A DNA stretch of 64,000 nt, from NCBI GenBank assembly GCA_949296425.1, contig CASFPN010000044.1, positions 48,754-112,753 of the forward strand. The letters run 5' to 3'. Made by a program: the position numbers and the translations under genes. This DNA is from an uncultured bacterium (lineage in GTDB: Bacteria > Cyanobacteriota > Vampirovibrionia > Gastranaerophilales > Gastranaerophilaceae). Below, in pieces: positions 8,343-17,616 of the stretch. The notes under the pieces were generated by a model. The model searched no databases, had not been told where the DNA came from, and worked only from the letters and a program-made list of their open reading frames with translations. Position 1 is the stretch's first letter. Every line of letters begins with the position of its first letter.

Positions 8343-9279
8343 TGTTGCCCCTGTATATAGAATAAACTTCATCTTTGAAAGGTATAGATTTTATTGCTCC
8401 TATGCCTTGCGACTGCAATCCAGCTAGAATTGATGCAAATTTCGTAGCTTCAACGGCTGTAAAACCGTGAGTCAAAGCATGTAAAAATCCGCCGTTAAAA
8501 ACATCTCCCGAACAAGTGGTATCAACATAATCAGATGTATAAAATTCTGTGAATGTTATATTTCCGTTACAACCTGTATAATAACCGTGTCTGTCAATTG
8601 ATTTTAAAACAATTGTAGAAATTCCCATGTCCCAAAGTTTTTTTATGGCATTTTCATAAGAATCTATTTCAAGAATATTAATAGCATCATGCCTGGTATT
8701 CATAAACATAATATCTATATATGAATTTATTCTTGTAAAGGCTTCTTTGGCATCATCAGGCGTAGTCAATCTTGAATAATAATTAGGATCATAAGCTGTT
8801 GTAATCCCGTTTTCCTTTGCAAGTTTAAATGCATATTCAACAGCTTCATCCGCTGACGGAGAAAGCGACTGGGTAACACCAGAAGCGTACACTACAGATG
8901 AATTTTTTATATAATCTTCATTTATATCATCAATTGATAATTTAGAAGGAGCTATTTTTTTTCTGTAATGAACAACCTCCTTTTCATTTAGCGACGGTCT
9001 TGCAATTATATACAAACCGTTAGCTTCATTAGTAAGTTTTACCTGAGAAACATCAAGACCTTCCGTCTGCCAGCTATCCAATAAATATCCCTTAAAAGGA
9101 TCATCACCTATTCGGGTAATAAAGCCGACTTTTGATCCCATTCTCAATGCAGCAATAGCTGTTGCAAGTGCATCGCCCCCGTAACTTTTATAAAGGCAGC
9201 TAGCTTCTGACATTTTTGCATTTGTTGATAACTCTATTAAGCTTTCACCTATTGCTACAATATCTAATTTTTCATCCAT
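8335..9279 (-). CDS. kdgK: 2-keto-3-deoxygluconate kinase (PfkB family)
   Basis: A 314-residue ribokinase-fold sugar kinase. It has an N-terminal AIGESLIEL, a GGDALATA sugar-binding loop and the C-terminal PfkB signature with catalytic Asp259. The signature reads DTTCSGD instead of the usual DTxGAGD: the two anion-hole residues before Gly-Asp are changed but the catalytic Asp is kept. KDG specificity is inferred mainly from the directly upstream eda gene, two bases away, whose product cleaves the phosphorylated product. Together they give pyruvate and glyceraldehyde-3-phosphate from keto-deoxygluconate. Confidence 0.8.
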   Translation of the reverse strand: MDEKLDIVAIGESLIELSTNAKMSEASCLYKSYGGDALATAIAALRMGSKVGFITRIGDDPFKGYLLDSWQTEGLDVSQVKLTNEANGLYIIARPSLNEKEVVHYRKKIAPSKLSIDDINEDYIKNSSVVYASGVTQSLSPSADEAVEYAFKLAKENGITTAYDPNYYSRLTTPDDAKEAFTRINSYIDIMFMNTRHDAINILEIDSYENAIKKLWDMGISTIVLKSIDRHGYYTGCNGNITFTEFYTSDYVDTTCSGDVFNGGFLHALTHGFTAVEATKFASILAGLQSQGIGAIKSIPFKDEVYSIYRGNNG

Positions 9280-9281
9280 GA

Positions 9282-9890
9282 TTAACCTTTTAATTCTTTC
9301 AAAACTTTTTTCACTCTTTGAGTTATTTCACTAAAAGAATAATTTTCATAAAAATCACGTCCTACTCCTACTACAGAGGCACCTGCATTTATATATGACT
9401 TTATTTCATCAATTTTAACATTCCCTAAAGGCATAATATTTAAAAACGGCATGGGTCTTAACAAATCTTCAACATACATAGCACCGCCCATTGCTGTAAT
9501 CGGATATATTTTAATAAGAGGAATTCGCGCTTTCCACGCATTATAAGCCTCATTAGCAGTTGAAGTCCCTGCAATATAAGGAATTTCTTTATCCTTTGAA
9601 ATTTTAACAAGGTTCATTGAAAACACCGGAGATGAAATAATTTTAGCGCCCGATAAAATAGCCGCATCTGCCTGCATCGCGGTAATAACTCCTCCGGCAC
9701 AAACGTATGCCGATTTTGAAATTTCTTCTATAACCTTGTAAATTGCAGGAGACTCAACATTAATTTCAAGCGCCTTAACACCGCCTTCTATAATTGCATT
9801 TGCAATATCAAGAGCCTTTTGAGGCTCCCGGCTGCGAACTATAGGAAAAACTTTCTCCTCTGCTAAAAGCTTAATTAAATTTTCTGTCAT
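9282..9890 (-). CDS. eda: KDPG (2-keto-3-deoxy-6-phosphogluconate) aldolase
   Basis: A 202-residue class I aldolase of TIM-barrel type, the usual length. Visible active-site residues are Arg19 in FPIVR, catalytic Glu42 in LEINVES, and the Schiff-base Lys127 in LIKIYP. The phosphate loop GVGRDF is near the C-terminus. It cleaves KDPG to pyruvate and glyceraldehyde-3-phosphate. First gene of eda-kdgK-csaB. An AAGGAT ribosome binding site and a TATAAT lie in the 54-base divergent region shared with the cyclase gene. Confidence 0.88.
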   Translation of the reverse strand: MTENLIKLLAEEKVFPIVRSREPQKALDIANAIIEGGVKALEINVESPAIYKVIEEISKSAYVCAGGVITAMQADAAILSGAKIISSPVFSMNLVKISKDKEIPYIAGTSTANEAYNAWKARIPLIKIYPITAMGGAMYVEDLLRPMPFLNIMPLGNVKIDEIKSYINAGASVVGVGRDFYENYSFSEITQRVKKVLKELKG

Positions 9891-9944
9891 AATCTATCCT
9901 TTTTCCGAAATTTATTATATCATAAAATAAAGGGATTATAGAAA

Positions 9945-11891
9945 ATGAAATTATTCAAAGGAAAAAGTTTCTTTTTAAAAACTATATTTTTTCATATATT
10001 TTTAGTTATTGTTATTGCATTTGTGTCAATAAATTTCTGGGAGAATCCGATTTATGACACATTTATTAACTATAACAACGCAACCGTCACAGGTTCTGAT
10101 GAAATAAGTCTTATTGTAATAGATGACAAATCTCTGGACAGTTACAGATGGCCCTGGGCACGTTCTCTGTACGGAGAAATCTTTGACTACTTAAATAAGA
10201 CAAAAGCCAAAGTCGTGGTTTTTGACTCAATAATAAGAAGTCTTGATAAAGAACGTCCTTCAAGCTCAGATAATTATTTTTTCAACACAGTAAAGAAATC
10301 TCCAAATTTTGTAGGCGGCTACATGGCAATGACAACAGACTATGAATCGGCACAAAGCGGAGAAAAATATGATGAAGAATTTCATAAAAAATTCAGTATT
10401 GATATTTCGGACAAACGAACAAGAAATAATTCACGATACAGCGATTATAAAAGTTTAACCATGTTCCCGCAGGCATATTTTAATGCTCTTGAACATATAG
10501 GGGCAGTAAACCTGGATTTAACTCCTGTTGACGGCGTATTAAGAGCATCAAACGATCTTATAAGTTACAATGACAATTTTTATCCTTCTATTGCTTTAAG
10601 CGCCTATTTATTTGCCAATAAAACCAATAAACTTACAATTACAAATAAATACATAATCGTAGATAAAACAGGCCTTAAAATTCCGGCCATAAAGAAGAAC
10701 GGAGATTTAACTCATTTTATAAAGTACTATAAACTACGTGATAATTCAGCTTATTCACATAAAAATTATTCGGCAATTGATATAATAAATTCAAACAGGT
10801 TAATGAAAGAAGGCAAACAGCCGCTGATAAATCCTGCAGAGTTTGATAACAAAATCGTACTTGTCGGGGCAAATGCATTAGGGGTTGAAGATGTTCTTGA
10901 AACATCAATATCATTAAGCCACCCGGGAGTTGATATACAGGCAACGATTTTAAACAACTTTTTAGATAATGAATTCATGGTTAAATTGCCGGCATGGCTG
11001 AATTTGCTTGTAATAATTATTTTTACCGTTATAACTTTTACATTAATATTGACACTTCCTTTTTTGGCCTCATTGGTCATGCTTATTGCATCTGTCGTCA
11101 TATATATCGGATTTTGTATTTTTTGTTTTAAACATAATATTGCGCCAAACATAATAACACCTGTTGCAGTCCAGTTAAGCACAATGATATTCGGTTATTC
11201 ATACAGATTTATTACTGAGGGGCGGAACAAAGAAAAAATCAAAAACGCCATGGGTAAATATCTTTCTCAGGACATTATGAAAAATGTTGTTAAAAATATT
11301 GATGACATAAAACTGGGCGGTAAAAAAGCCAATGTTACCGTTTTATTTGCTGACATCAGAGGCTTTACGAGCATGAGTGAAAAAATGACTGCGGAAGAAG
11401 TTTCGGTTATCCTGAACGAGTATTTTTCGGAGATTGAACCTATAATTACGAAATATAACGGTGTTATAAACAAATTTATAGGTGATGCTGTTATGGCAAT
11501 TTTCGGAGAACCCATACAGGATTTAAACCATCCGCAAAACGCCGTAAAATGTGCGGATGAGATGTTAAAAAAAGTTGACCAACTTCAAGAAAAATGGCTT
11601 TTGGAAGGGAAACCGAAAATTGAAATAGGTATAGGTATTAATACAGGTGAAGCCTTTGTCGGAAATATCGGCTCAGAAACCCGTCTTGAATACACCGTAA
11701 TCGGCGATATGGTAAATCTGGCAAGCAGGATTGAAAGCTATAACAAAGTTTATAAAACAAATCTTTTGATAAGCAGCTCGACATACGCCTGCGTAAGCGA
11801 TATTGCAGATGTTATAAAAATTGCCGATGTAACTATACGCGGGAAAGCAAAAAAAATGGATATTTACGAGGTTTTACGTTTAAGTGATTGA
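9945..11891 (+). CDS. CHASE2-domain adenylate cyclase (class III)
   Basis: A 648-residue sensor enzyme. One N-terminal membrane helix (about 12-30) precedes an extracytoplasmic CHASE2 sensor (about 40-340). Two or three more membrane helices (about 345-430) come next, then a C-terminal cyclase domain (about 455-645). Both metal-binding aspartates are present: LFADIRGFTSM (about 467-477) and IGDAVMAIFGE (about 511). The base-recognition region contains EYTVIGDMVN, whose Asp favours ATP over GTP. The enzyme probably makes cAMP in response to an external signal. Its last codons overlap the recG start by eight bases (GTGATTGA). Confidence 0.88.
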   Translation: MKLFKGKSFFLKTIFFHIFLVIVIAFVSINFWENPIYDTFINYNNATVTGSDEISLIVIDDKSLDSYRWPWARSLYGEIFDYLNKTKAKVVVFDSIIRSLDKERPSSSDNYFFNTVKKSPNFVGGYMAMTTDYESAQSGEKYDEEFHKKFSIDISDKRTRNNSRYSDYKSLTMFPQAYFNALEHIGAVNLDLTPVDGVLRASNDLISYNDNFYPSIALSAYLFANKTNKLTITNKYIIVDKTGLKIPAIKKNGDLTHFIKYYKLRDNSAYSHKNYSAIDIINSNRLMKEGKQPLINPAEFDNKIVLVGANALGVEDVLETSISLSHPGVDIQATILNNFLDNEFMVKLPAWLNLLVIIIFTVITFTLILTLPFLASLVMLIASVVIYIGFCIFCFKHNIAPNIITPVAVQLSTMIFGYSYRFITEGRNKEKIKNAMGKYLSQDIMKNVVKNIDDIKLGGKKANVTVLFADIRGFTSMSEKMTAEEVSVILNEYFSEIEPIITKYNGVINKFIGDAVMAIFGEPIQDLNHPQNAVKCADEMLKKVDQLQEKWLLEGKPKIEIGIGINTGEAFVGNIGSETRLEYTVIGDMVNLASRIESYNKVYKTNLLISSSTYACVSDIADVIKIADVTIRGKAKKMDIYEVLRLSD

Positions 11892-14262
11892 CAATCTTGA
11901 ACAATTGAAAAAAGCCATAGAAATAGAAATTCAATATAAATATATTGATATCCGCGGCAAAACACAATCCTTCTCATCTTTTATAACAAATGAGGCAAAA
12001 AGATATTACAAACTTTCTAAAAAAAATCCCAAATGGTCACTGTTAAAAGAAGTTTTTGAACATTATCCTTTTGCAAACGTAAACGAAAGAAGAAAAAGTA
12101 TTGACAGACTTATTAAAGTTTTAAAATCAGAAACATCTAAAACGACAGAGAAATCAACCTCTGCGCAAACTAAAAAACCGGCATCCGAAACCGATGTAAT
12201 GTACATAAAAGGTGTCGGCCCCAAAATCGCTTATAAACTGAACAAGCTCGGAATTTATACGGCAAAAGATTTAATGCTGTATTTTCCCAAAAAGCACATT
12301 GATTATTCTTCAAGAACCCTTATAAAGCATTTGAAAGAGGGCGAAACAACAACAGTATTCGGCTATATTACCTCAGTCAGTGCGTTTAATACCAAAAATA
12401 AATTGTCAGTTGTCAAGGTAACAGTTGCTGATGAAAGCGGAAAACTTGATTTAAGCTTTTTTCAAGCTAAATCAAATCAATTTATGCTTGAAAGAATTAA
12501 AGCACAGTTTCCGCGGAACGCAGGAATAATGATTTCAGGGAAAGTTAAAAGAAATAATTACGATAACCGATTAACTTTTGACAAGCCAAATTACTCAATT
12601 ATGACCGGAGAATTTATCGAGGATGAAAATTCAAATTTAAATCTGGCACGAATAGTTCCGATTTACACGGTTTGTGAAGATTTAAGCATAAAGGTATTGA
12701 GGCGTGCAATTTTCAACGCAATTCAACTTTACAAAGATGAAATAGAAAATATTATACCCGATTTTATAAGAGAAAAATACAGTATACTTGATAAAAAAAC
12801 AGCAGTAGAACAGATACATTTTCCTGAAAACATGGAACTTTTAGAGCAGTCGAGATTTTCTCTTATATTTGAAGAACTGTTTATAATTCAGCTAAAACTG
12901 GCAAGGATTAGGGAAGAAAATGCGCGAACTCACTCATCACTCGCTCTTACAATAAAAACCGACGGTCTTGTCAGAAAATTTATAGATGAACTGCCTTTTG
13001 AACTGACTGGCGGGCAAAAACGCGCTGTCAACGAGATATTAAACGATTTAAATTCAGATATTCCTATGGCACGACTTTTACAGGGTGATGTAGGCAGCGG
13101 CAAAACCGTTGTTGCGGCCATTATGCTGCTTGCGGCGGTAGAAAACGGATATCAGGGAGCTATAATGGCACCTACAGAAATACTTGCACAGCAGCATTAT
13201 AACAACTTAATAAAATGGCTTACTCCTATGGGTCTAAGTGTCGGGTTATTTTTAGGGAGTCAGGGCAAAAAGATAAGAGAAAAATTCAGAACTGATTTGC
13301 GCAACGGGCAGATGAATATTGCAGTCGGTACGCATGCTCTTATTCAGGAGGGAGTAGACTTTAATAATCTTGGTGCAATCGTTGTTGATGAACAGCACAG
13401 ATTTGGTGTTAAGCAGAGAAACGTTCTAAAGAAAAAATCCCAAAATCCGCAAATGTTGACCATGACAGCAACACCTATTCCGCGGACTCTTGCGCTGACT
13501 GTTCACGGAGATCTGGATTTAACTGTAATTGATGAACTGCCCAAAGGCAGAAAACCCATAAAAACCACCCTTGTAAGTTCGCACAGAGGCGTTTATGAGC
13601 TTATGCGCCATGAAATAGAAGAAGGCCGTCAGGCTTATGTTGTATATCCTCTTATTGACGAAAGCGAAACTTTGTCGGCAAAGGCTGCAACAATTGAAGC
13701 TGAACGATTACAATCAGAAGTATTTCCGCAATTTAAAATCGGGCTTTTGCATGGCAAACTTAAAAACGATGAAAAAGAACAAGTTATGTCGGATTTTAAA
13801 GCAAAAAAATACGATATACTTGTTTCTACGACAGTTGTCGAGGTCGGAGTTGATGTTCCGAATGCAACAGTTATGGTAATTGAGAATGCGGAACGCTTCG
13901 GACTTTCACAGCTTCATCAGTTAAGAGGAAGGGTAGGAAGAAGTGATTTGCAGTCATATTGTATTTTATATACTGCTTCAAAATCACAGGAAACCCGAGA
14001 ACGGCTAAATATCATGACACAAACCAACGACGGTTTTGTAATAGCGGAAAAAGATTTACAACTGAGAGGGCCCGGGGAATTTTTAGGCACACGTCAAAGC
14101 GGTCTGCCCGATCTTATCATATCAGACATAATTCGTGATGCAAAAATTCTTGAACTGGCGAGAAATGAAGCAATAGATTTTGTAAAAAAAGCAAATATAG
14201 ATAATTACCCTAAATTAAAAGAAATAACAACAACAAACATGTTGGGAAGCCTTGATATATAA
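11884..14262 (+). CDS. recG: ATP-dependent DNA helicase RecG
   Basis: A 792-residue helicase, about 100 residues longer than E. coli RecG. The extra N-terminal domain (1-100) is helical, as in many cyanobacterial and Gram-positive RecG. An HhH-like segment VKGVGPKIAYKL leads into the OB wedge domain (about 140-240). Walker A is GDVGSGKT (about 401-408) and motif II is DEQH (about 503). Then come TATPIPRTL and the C-terminal helicase motifs with HQLRGRVGRS. It remodels stalled replication forks and branched DNA. The start is GTG within the cyclase stop region, implying translational coupling. Confidence 0.95.
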   Translation: MIDNLEQLKKAIEIEIQYKYIDIRGKTQSFSSFITNEAKRYYKLSKKNPKWSLLKEVFEHYPFANVNERRKSIDRLIKVLKSETSKTTEKSTSAQTKKPASETDVMYIKGVGPKIAYKLNKLGIYTAKDLMLYFPKKHIDYSSRTLIKHLKEGETTTVFGYITSVSAFNTKNKLSVVKVTVADESGKLDLSFFQAKSNQFMLERIKAQFPRNAGIMISGKVKRNNYDNRLTFDKPNYSIMTGEFIEDENSNLNLARIVPIYTVCEDLSIKVLRRAIFNAIQLYKDEIENIIPDFIREKYSILDKKTAVEQIHFPENMELLEQSRFSLIFEELFIIQLKLARIREENARTHSSLALTIKTDGLVRKFIDELPFELTGGQKRAVNEILNDLNSDIPMARLLQGDVGSGKTVVAAIMLLAAVENGYQGAIMAPTEILAQQHYNNLIKWLTPMGLSVGLFLGSQGKKIREKFRTDLRNGQMNIAVGTHALIQEGVDFNNLGAIVVDEQHRFGVKQRNVLKKKSQNPQMLTMTATPIPRTLALTVHGDLDLTVIDELPKGRKPIKTTLVSSHRGVYELMRHEIEEGRQAYVVYPLIDESETLSAKAATIEAERLQSEVFPQFKIGLLHGKLKNDEKEQVMSDFKAKKYDILVSTTVVEVGVDVPNATVMVIENAERFGLSQLHQLRGRVGRSDLQSYCILYTASKSQETRERLNIMTQTNDGFVIAEKDLQLRGPGEFLGTRQSGLPDLIISDIIRDAKILELARNEAIDFVKKANIDNYPKLKEITTTNMLGSLDI

Positions 14263-14910
14263 ACCCTCTCTCTAACTCTCTCCCGGGGAGAGAGGACACT
14301 TATTCCCCTCTCTTGGGAGAGGGGGCAGGGGAGAGGGTTGAACATATATTCTTTTCCGAGGAGAGAGAATGCTTATTCCCCTCTCTTGGGAGAGGGGGCA
14401 GGGGAGAGGGTTGAACATATATTCTTTTCCAAGGAGAGAGAACGCTTATTCCCCTCTTTTGGGATAGGGGAGAGGGTTGAACATATATTCTCTTCCAAGG
14501 AGAGAGGACACTCATTCCCCTCTCTTGGGAGAGGGGATAAGGGGAGAGGGTTGAACATATATTCTCTTCCAAGGAGAGAGGACATTCATTCCCCTCTTTT
14601 GGGATAGGGGAGAGGGTTGAACATATATTCTCTTGCAAGGAGAGAGAACACTCATTCCCCTCTCTTGGGAGAGGGGATAAGGGGAGAGGGTTGAACATAT
14701 ATTCTTTTCCGAGGAGAGAGAATGCTTATTCCCCTCTCTTGGGAGAGGGGGCAGGGGAGAGGGTTGAACATATATTCTCTCCAGAGGAGAGAGAACACTC
14801 ATTCCCCTCTCTTGGGAGAGGGAGTAGGAGAGAGAGTTGTACATATATTCTCTCACAAGGAGAGAGAACACTTATTCCCCTCTCTTGGGAGAGGGGGTAG
14901 GGGAGAGGGT
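14263..14910 (+). repeat. tandem array of 66/73-base purine-pyrimidine repeats
   Basis: Eight copies of a unit centred on TTGAACATATATTCT start at 14338, 14411, 14477, 14551, 14617, 14691, 14764 and 14837 (the last has TTGTACATATA). The period is 66 or 73-74 bases. Each unit also has CCCCTCTCTTGGGAGAGGGG, which can fold back, and a GGAGAGAGAA block. Short units lack seven or eight bases of the hairpin. Reading frames across it change phase with each short unit and have no ribosome binding sites, so it is not coding. A partial inverted copy lies at 17179-17360. Confidence 0.9.
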
Positions 14911-14911
14911 C

Positions 14912-15346
14912 TTATTCAAGCATATCAACTCTTTTTTGATGCCTTCCGCCTTCAAAATCAGACTTAAGCCAGACATCAAGAATATCTAAAGCAAGACAAA
15001 TTCCTATAACCCGTTCCCCCAGACATAAAATATTTGCGTTATTATGTGCTCTTGAAGCCCTTGCTGAAAAGGTATCCGAGCAAAGCGCCGCTCTAATACC
15101 TTTAATCTTGTTGGCAGCAATTGACATGCCTATACCTGTTCCGCAAATTAAAACACCTCTTTGTGCTTGTCCTGCGAGAATTTTTTCTGCGGCTTTATTT
15201 GCTATCAGAGGATAGTCGCATGAATCTTTCGAATACGTTCCGACATCAATATAATCAATGTTCTTTGACTTCAAAAAATCAATAACAGCTTTTTTGTATT
15301 CAAACCCGCCATGATCAGCTCCTACTACTACTTTAAACTTTTGCAT
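14912..15346 (-). CDS. rpiB: ribose 5-phosphate isomerase B
   Basis: A 144-residue RpiB/LacAB-family isomerase interconverting ribose 5-phosphate and ribulose 5-phosphate in the pentose phosphate pathway. Signatures are VGADHGGFEYK at the N-terminus and the CGTGIGMSIAANK loop carrying the catalytic Cys. ALCSDTFSA and HNNANILCLGER follow. Length is normal. A strong AGAGGGG ribosome binding site precedes ATG 15346. The stop lies two bases from the repeat array. Confidence 0.93.
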   Translation of the reverse strand: MQKFKVVVGADHGGFEYKKAVIDFLKSKNIDYIDVGTYSKDSCDYPLIANKAAEKILAGQAQRGVLICGTGIGMSIAANKIKGIRAALCSDTFSARASRAHNNANILCLGERVIGICLALDILDVWLKSDFEGGRHQKRVDMLE

Positions 15347-15397
15347 ATTACCCCTCTTTCAGAACAATTATACATGGTTATGGAAAATATACAAACC

Positions 15398-15420
15398 CCT
15401 AAGGTTGTTTGCACCTTAGG
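15398..15420 (-). terminator. hairpin after the 526-aa orphan gene
   Basis: CCTAAGG/CCTTAGG arms with a nine-base loop sit five bases beyond the stop of the 15425-17005 gene. The T tract on the minus strand is interrupted, so termination may be weak. Confidence 0.45.
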
Positions 15421-15424
15421 AGTC

Positions 15425-17005
15425 TTAAACTTCAACATACTGATTACTAGACATTAATAAATTTAAGTCGTAATATGTATACTCATTTGTCTTAGGATCA
15501 GTTACTCTAACACATAAAGTATCCTCATATTTAACAATTTCAGCACCATTTAATTTCCCTTTGCCGTTGAATTTAGCACCAAGTAATGGTGAACTAGAAC
15601 CGTATTTAGTCTTTAAAGATAATTTCCCAGAAGCTTCTTCAAAAAGCGTATCAACGTCGCTATATTTCACATCGGATTTTCTGGTTCTTGTGAGGTTGTA
15701 ATCTTCTCCATTTATACGAAAGATAGCATCAGCAAAGAAAGATAGCCCTGACTTACTTTGTAAATCTTCATATATAGCATTGTCACTTCTATATGTAATT
15801 GCGTCCCTATCAACACCTTTAATCTTTACCGTACCATCAAAATTAGGAGCAAAGTATGTAGCATTGAAGTCTGCGACTATTTCAGCCCTTGAAGGCGGAG
15901 TTTCTGTAGTTTCACTTACGCTATTAGTGGAGTAAGTAGTAGTGCTCTGTGTCTGCTGGGAGCCACTAGTTGCCCCCCCCCCGACGGTGTAGTAAGCATC
16001 TGATGCTGCTCCCTTAGTTAAATCGCCTAAGCCAGTATGTTGTGAAATTCTTGGCTCTTCATTATAAGTATCTAAAATATATATTTGCGTATTTTTATCT
16101 CCGCCTGTAGTCTCTTTAGCTTCTAAGAAAACATATCCGTCATTATTTATATTAACTTCATATCTTTTGCCATTAATTTTAATTACTGTGCCGGTAGTAA
16201 TCTGTGAGTTTTCAGTAATCTGTGAGCCGTCCTCCATTGTAACAGATTGAACATTTATATCCTTAATACCTTGTCCATTAGGACCTTCACCATTATCAAC
16301 TACCTTAGCAAGCTCCATAAGGCACTTACTAAGATTGAAGTTTTCATCGTTCATATTTACAACCTTGTAATTAGGGTCAGTTTCCCCCAAATGCTCATAA
16401 AATTCCGCAATATAATCATGATCGGTTTCAGGGGGATCTGTGTGCTGCTGTCCCGAACCTTGAACATCACCTTGTTGCACCGGATCACCTTCAGGATTAG
16501 GGTCCGGTTTTTTACCGGCTTCTATGTCATTTATTATATTCTCATAAAGATCAGTAATAGATTCACCGTCATAGTTTTTTCCACCAATTTCAGCACAATA
16601 TTTATCAGACGAGATTTTAATAAATGTACCACCAGGGAACCTTTCTTTTAGTCCTGCGAATTCATCTGTAGAAGGTTGAGGCTGTACGGTTTCGGTGCCG
16701 CCTTGTTCTGCTTCTTTTCCGCTGAACAGGCTCATAATTCCGCCCAGCATTGAAAGGCCAAAGCCGGTGCCCATCATCCAGTTCATCCATTTCGGGGTAG
16801 TATTTTGTTCACACATAAAACTAGGACGCGCATAGTCAAACCTATAACGTGTGTCTACAAAACCGCCGCCAAAGATATTATTGTTGATAATTGTTGTATT
16901 GTGCGGGACGTTATATTTTGTTGTTCTGAATTGGCCGGCATGTAAACCGTAGTTTATTGGACGGCGACCGCCGCCTGACCAGCCTGTTATTCCATAGTTG
17001 CCCAT
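15425..17005 (-). CDS. orphan protein with an in-frame G10 tract
   Basis: A 526-residue protein of unknown family. The N-terminus is Gly/Asn/Tyr-rich (MGNYGITGWSGGGRRPINYG). A single hydrophobic segment (about 75-95, WMMGTGFGLSMLGGIMSLF) may insert in the membrane. A Pro/Gln/Asp-rich linker and three similar beta-rich domains follow; each contains an INGKRYEV- or INGEDYNL-like strand after an IKIS/IKING segment. A run of ten G on the coding strand (15973-15982) encodes GGG within a Thr/Ser-rich linker at about residue 342. Any length change that is not a multiple of three would truncate the protein there. The gene lies between inverted copies of the 66/73-base repeat. Confidence 0.7.
   Translation of the reverse strand: MGNYGITGWSGGGRRPINYGLHAGQFRTTKYNVPHNTTIINNNIFGGGFVDTRYRFDYARPSFMCEQNTTPKWMNWMMGTGFGLSMLGGIMSLFSGKEAEQGGTETVQPQPSTDEFAGLKERFPGGTFIKISSDKYCAEIGGKNYDGESITDLYENIINDIEAGKKPDPNPEGDPVQQGDVQGSGQQHTDPPETDHDYIAEFYEHLGETDPNYKVVNMNDENFNLSKCLMELAKVVDNGEGPNGQGIKDINVQSVTMEDGSQITENSQITTGTVIKINGKRYEVNINNDGYVFLEAKETTGGDKNTQIYILDTYNEEPRISQHTGLGDLTKGAASDAYYTVGGGATSGSQQTQSTTTYSTNSVSETTETPPSRAEIVADFNATYFAPNFDGTVKIKGVDRDAITYRSDNAIYEDLQSKSGLSFFADAIFRINGEDYNLTRTRKSDVKYSDVDTLFEEASGKLSLKTKYGSSSPLLGAKFNGKGKLNGAEIVKYEDTLCVRVTDPKTNEYTYYDLNLLMSSNQYVEV
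15973..15982. repeat. C10/G10 homopolymer inside a coding region
   Basis: Ten C on the plus strand, flanked TTG and GACGG. In the given length the surrounding gene stays open. Ten-base tracts also occur at four prepilin loci of this window. Confidence 0.9.
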
Positions 17006-17178
17006 GTTATGTCCTCTTATTTATACTCTCTTATATATATAAAGTATATAAGATTTAAATAATTGCGTATATAATATATTTCTGTTACATATCTTTACAA
17101 TATATTTTGGTTATTATATTTATGCCCTTATTTTGTGTTATCAAAACTTTTCGGTATCGAAAACTTTAAATATATATG

Positions 17179-17360
17179 TGTCCTCTCTCCTCGGGAGAGA
17201 GTTAGAGAGAGGGTGAATTTTATGCCATCCTTACCCTCTCCCCTTATCCCCTCTCCCAAGAGAGGGGAATAAGCGTTCTCTCTCCTTGGAAGAGAATATA
17301 TGTGTAACCCTCTCCCCCTGCCCCCCTCTCACAAGAGAGGGGAATGAGTGTCCTCGCTCC
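17179..17360 (-). repeat. inverted partial copy of the 66/73-base repeat array
   Basis: About two and a half units in opposite orientation to 14263-14910, including CCCAAGAGAGGGGAATAAG, TCCTTGGAAGAGAATATATG and the CTCTCTCC/GGGAGAGAG end hairpin. Together with the main array it forms inverted repeats around rpiB and the 526-aa orphan. The rest of 17006-17616 shows AT-rich DNA, one REP-like element and the rsfS promoter. Confidence 0.85.
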
Positions 17361-17434
17361 TGTCTTACTCGCTTAATATAAGTCCAAAATATTAGGGACT
17401 TATATAGCAAATTCCACTAATAATGGCTAAAATT

Positions 17435-17499
17435 GTCACCCTGAACTTGTTTCAGGGTCTTGCCGGTAGTAAGATTCCGAAACAAGTTCGGAATGACAT
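17435..17499. repeat. REP-like palindromic element
   Basis: CCTGAACTTGTTTCAGG is followed after 20 bases by the related GAAACAAGTTCGGAATGAC. The core AACTTGTTTC recurs at 38467, 43534-43642, 53375 and 53745 in both orientations, always between genes. Confidence 0.75.
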
Positions 17500-17560
17500 T
17501 ATGTTTATCTCTTAAGTATATTTGGTGGAAACATATATATAACCCCCAAAATATTAATTC

Positions 17561-17589
17561 TTGCAGTGCAGATAATTTTATGGTATAAT
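17561..17589 (+). promoter_or_regulatory. promoter of rsfS
   Basis: TTGCAG at 17561-17566, a 17-base spacer and TATAAT at 17584-17589, 27 bases before the rsfS ATG. Confidence 0.7.
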
Positions 17590-17616
17590 TATCAGACAAA
17601 AGCTTAAAGGAAATTT

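Noticed and set aside
14263..14910. CRISPR array
   Set aside because: The units are continuous tandem repeats with no unique spacers, and no cas genes are nearby.
14300..14967. Several overlapping frames in the repeat array, encoding LPREGNECPLSL-type peptides
   Set aside because: The unit length alternates between 66 and 73-74 bases, so frames shift between units. There are no ribosome binding sites, and frames are open on both strands because the repeat lacks stop-forming triplets.
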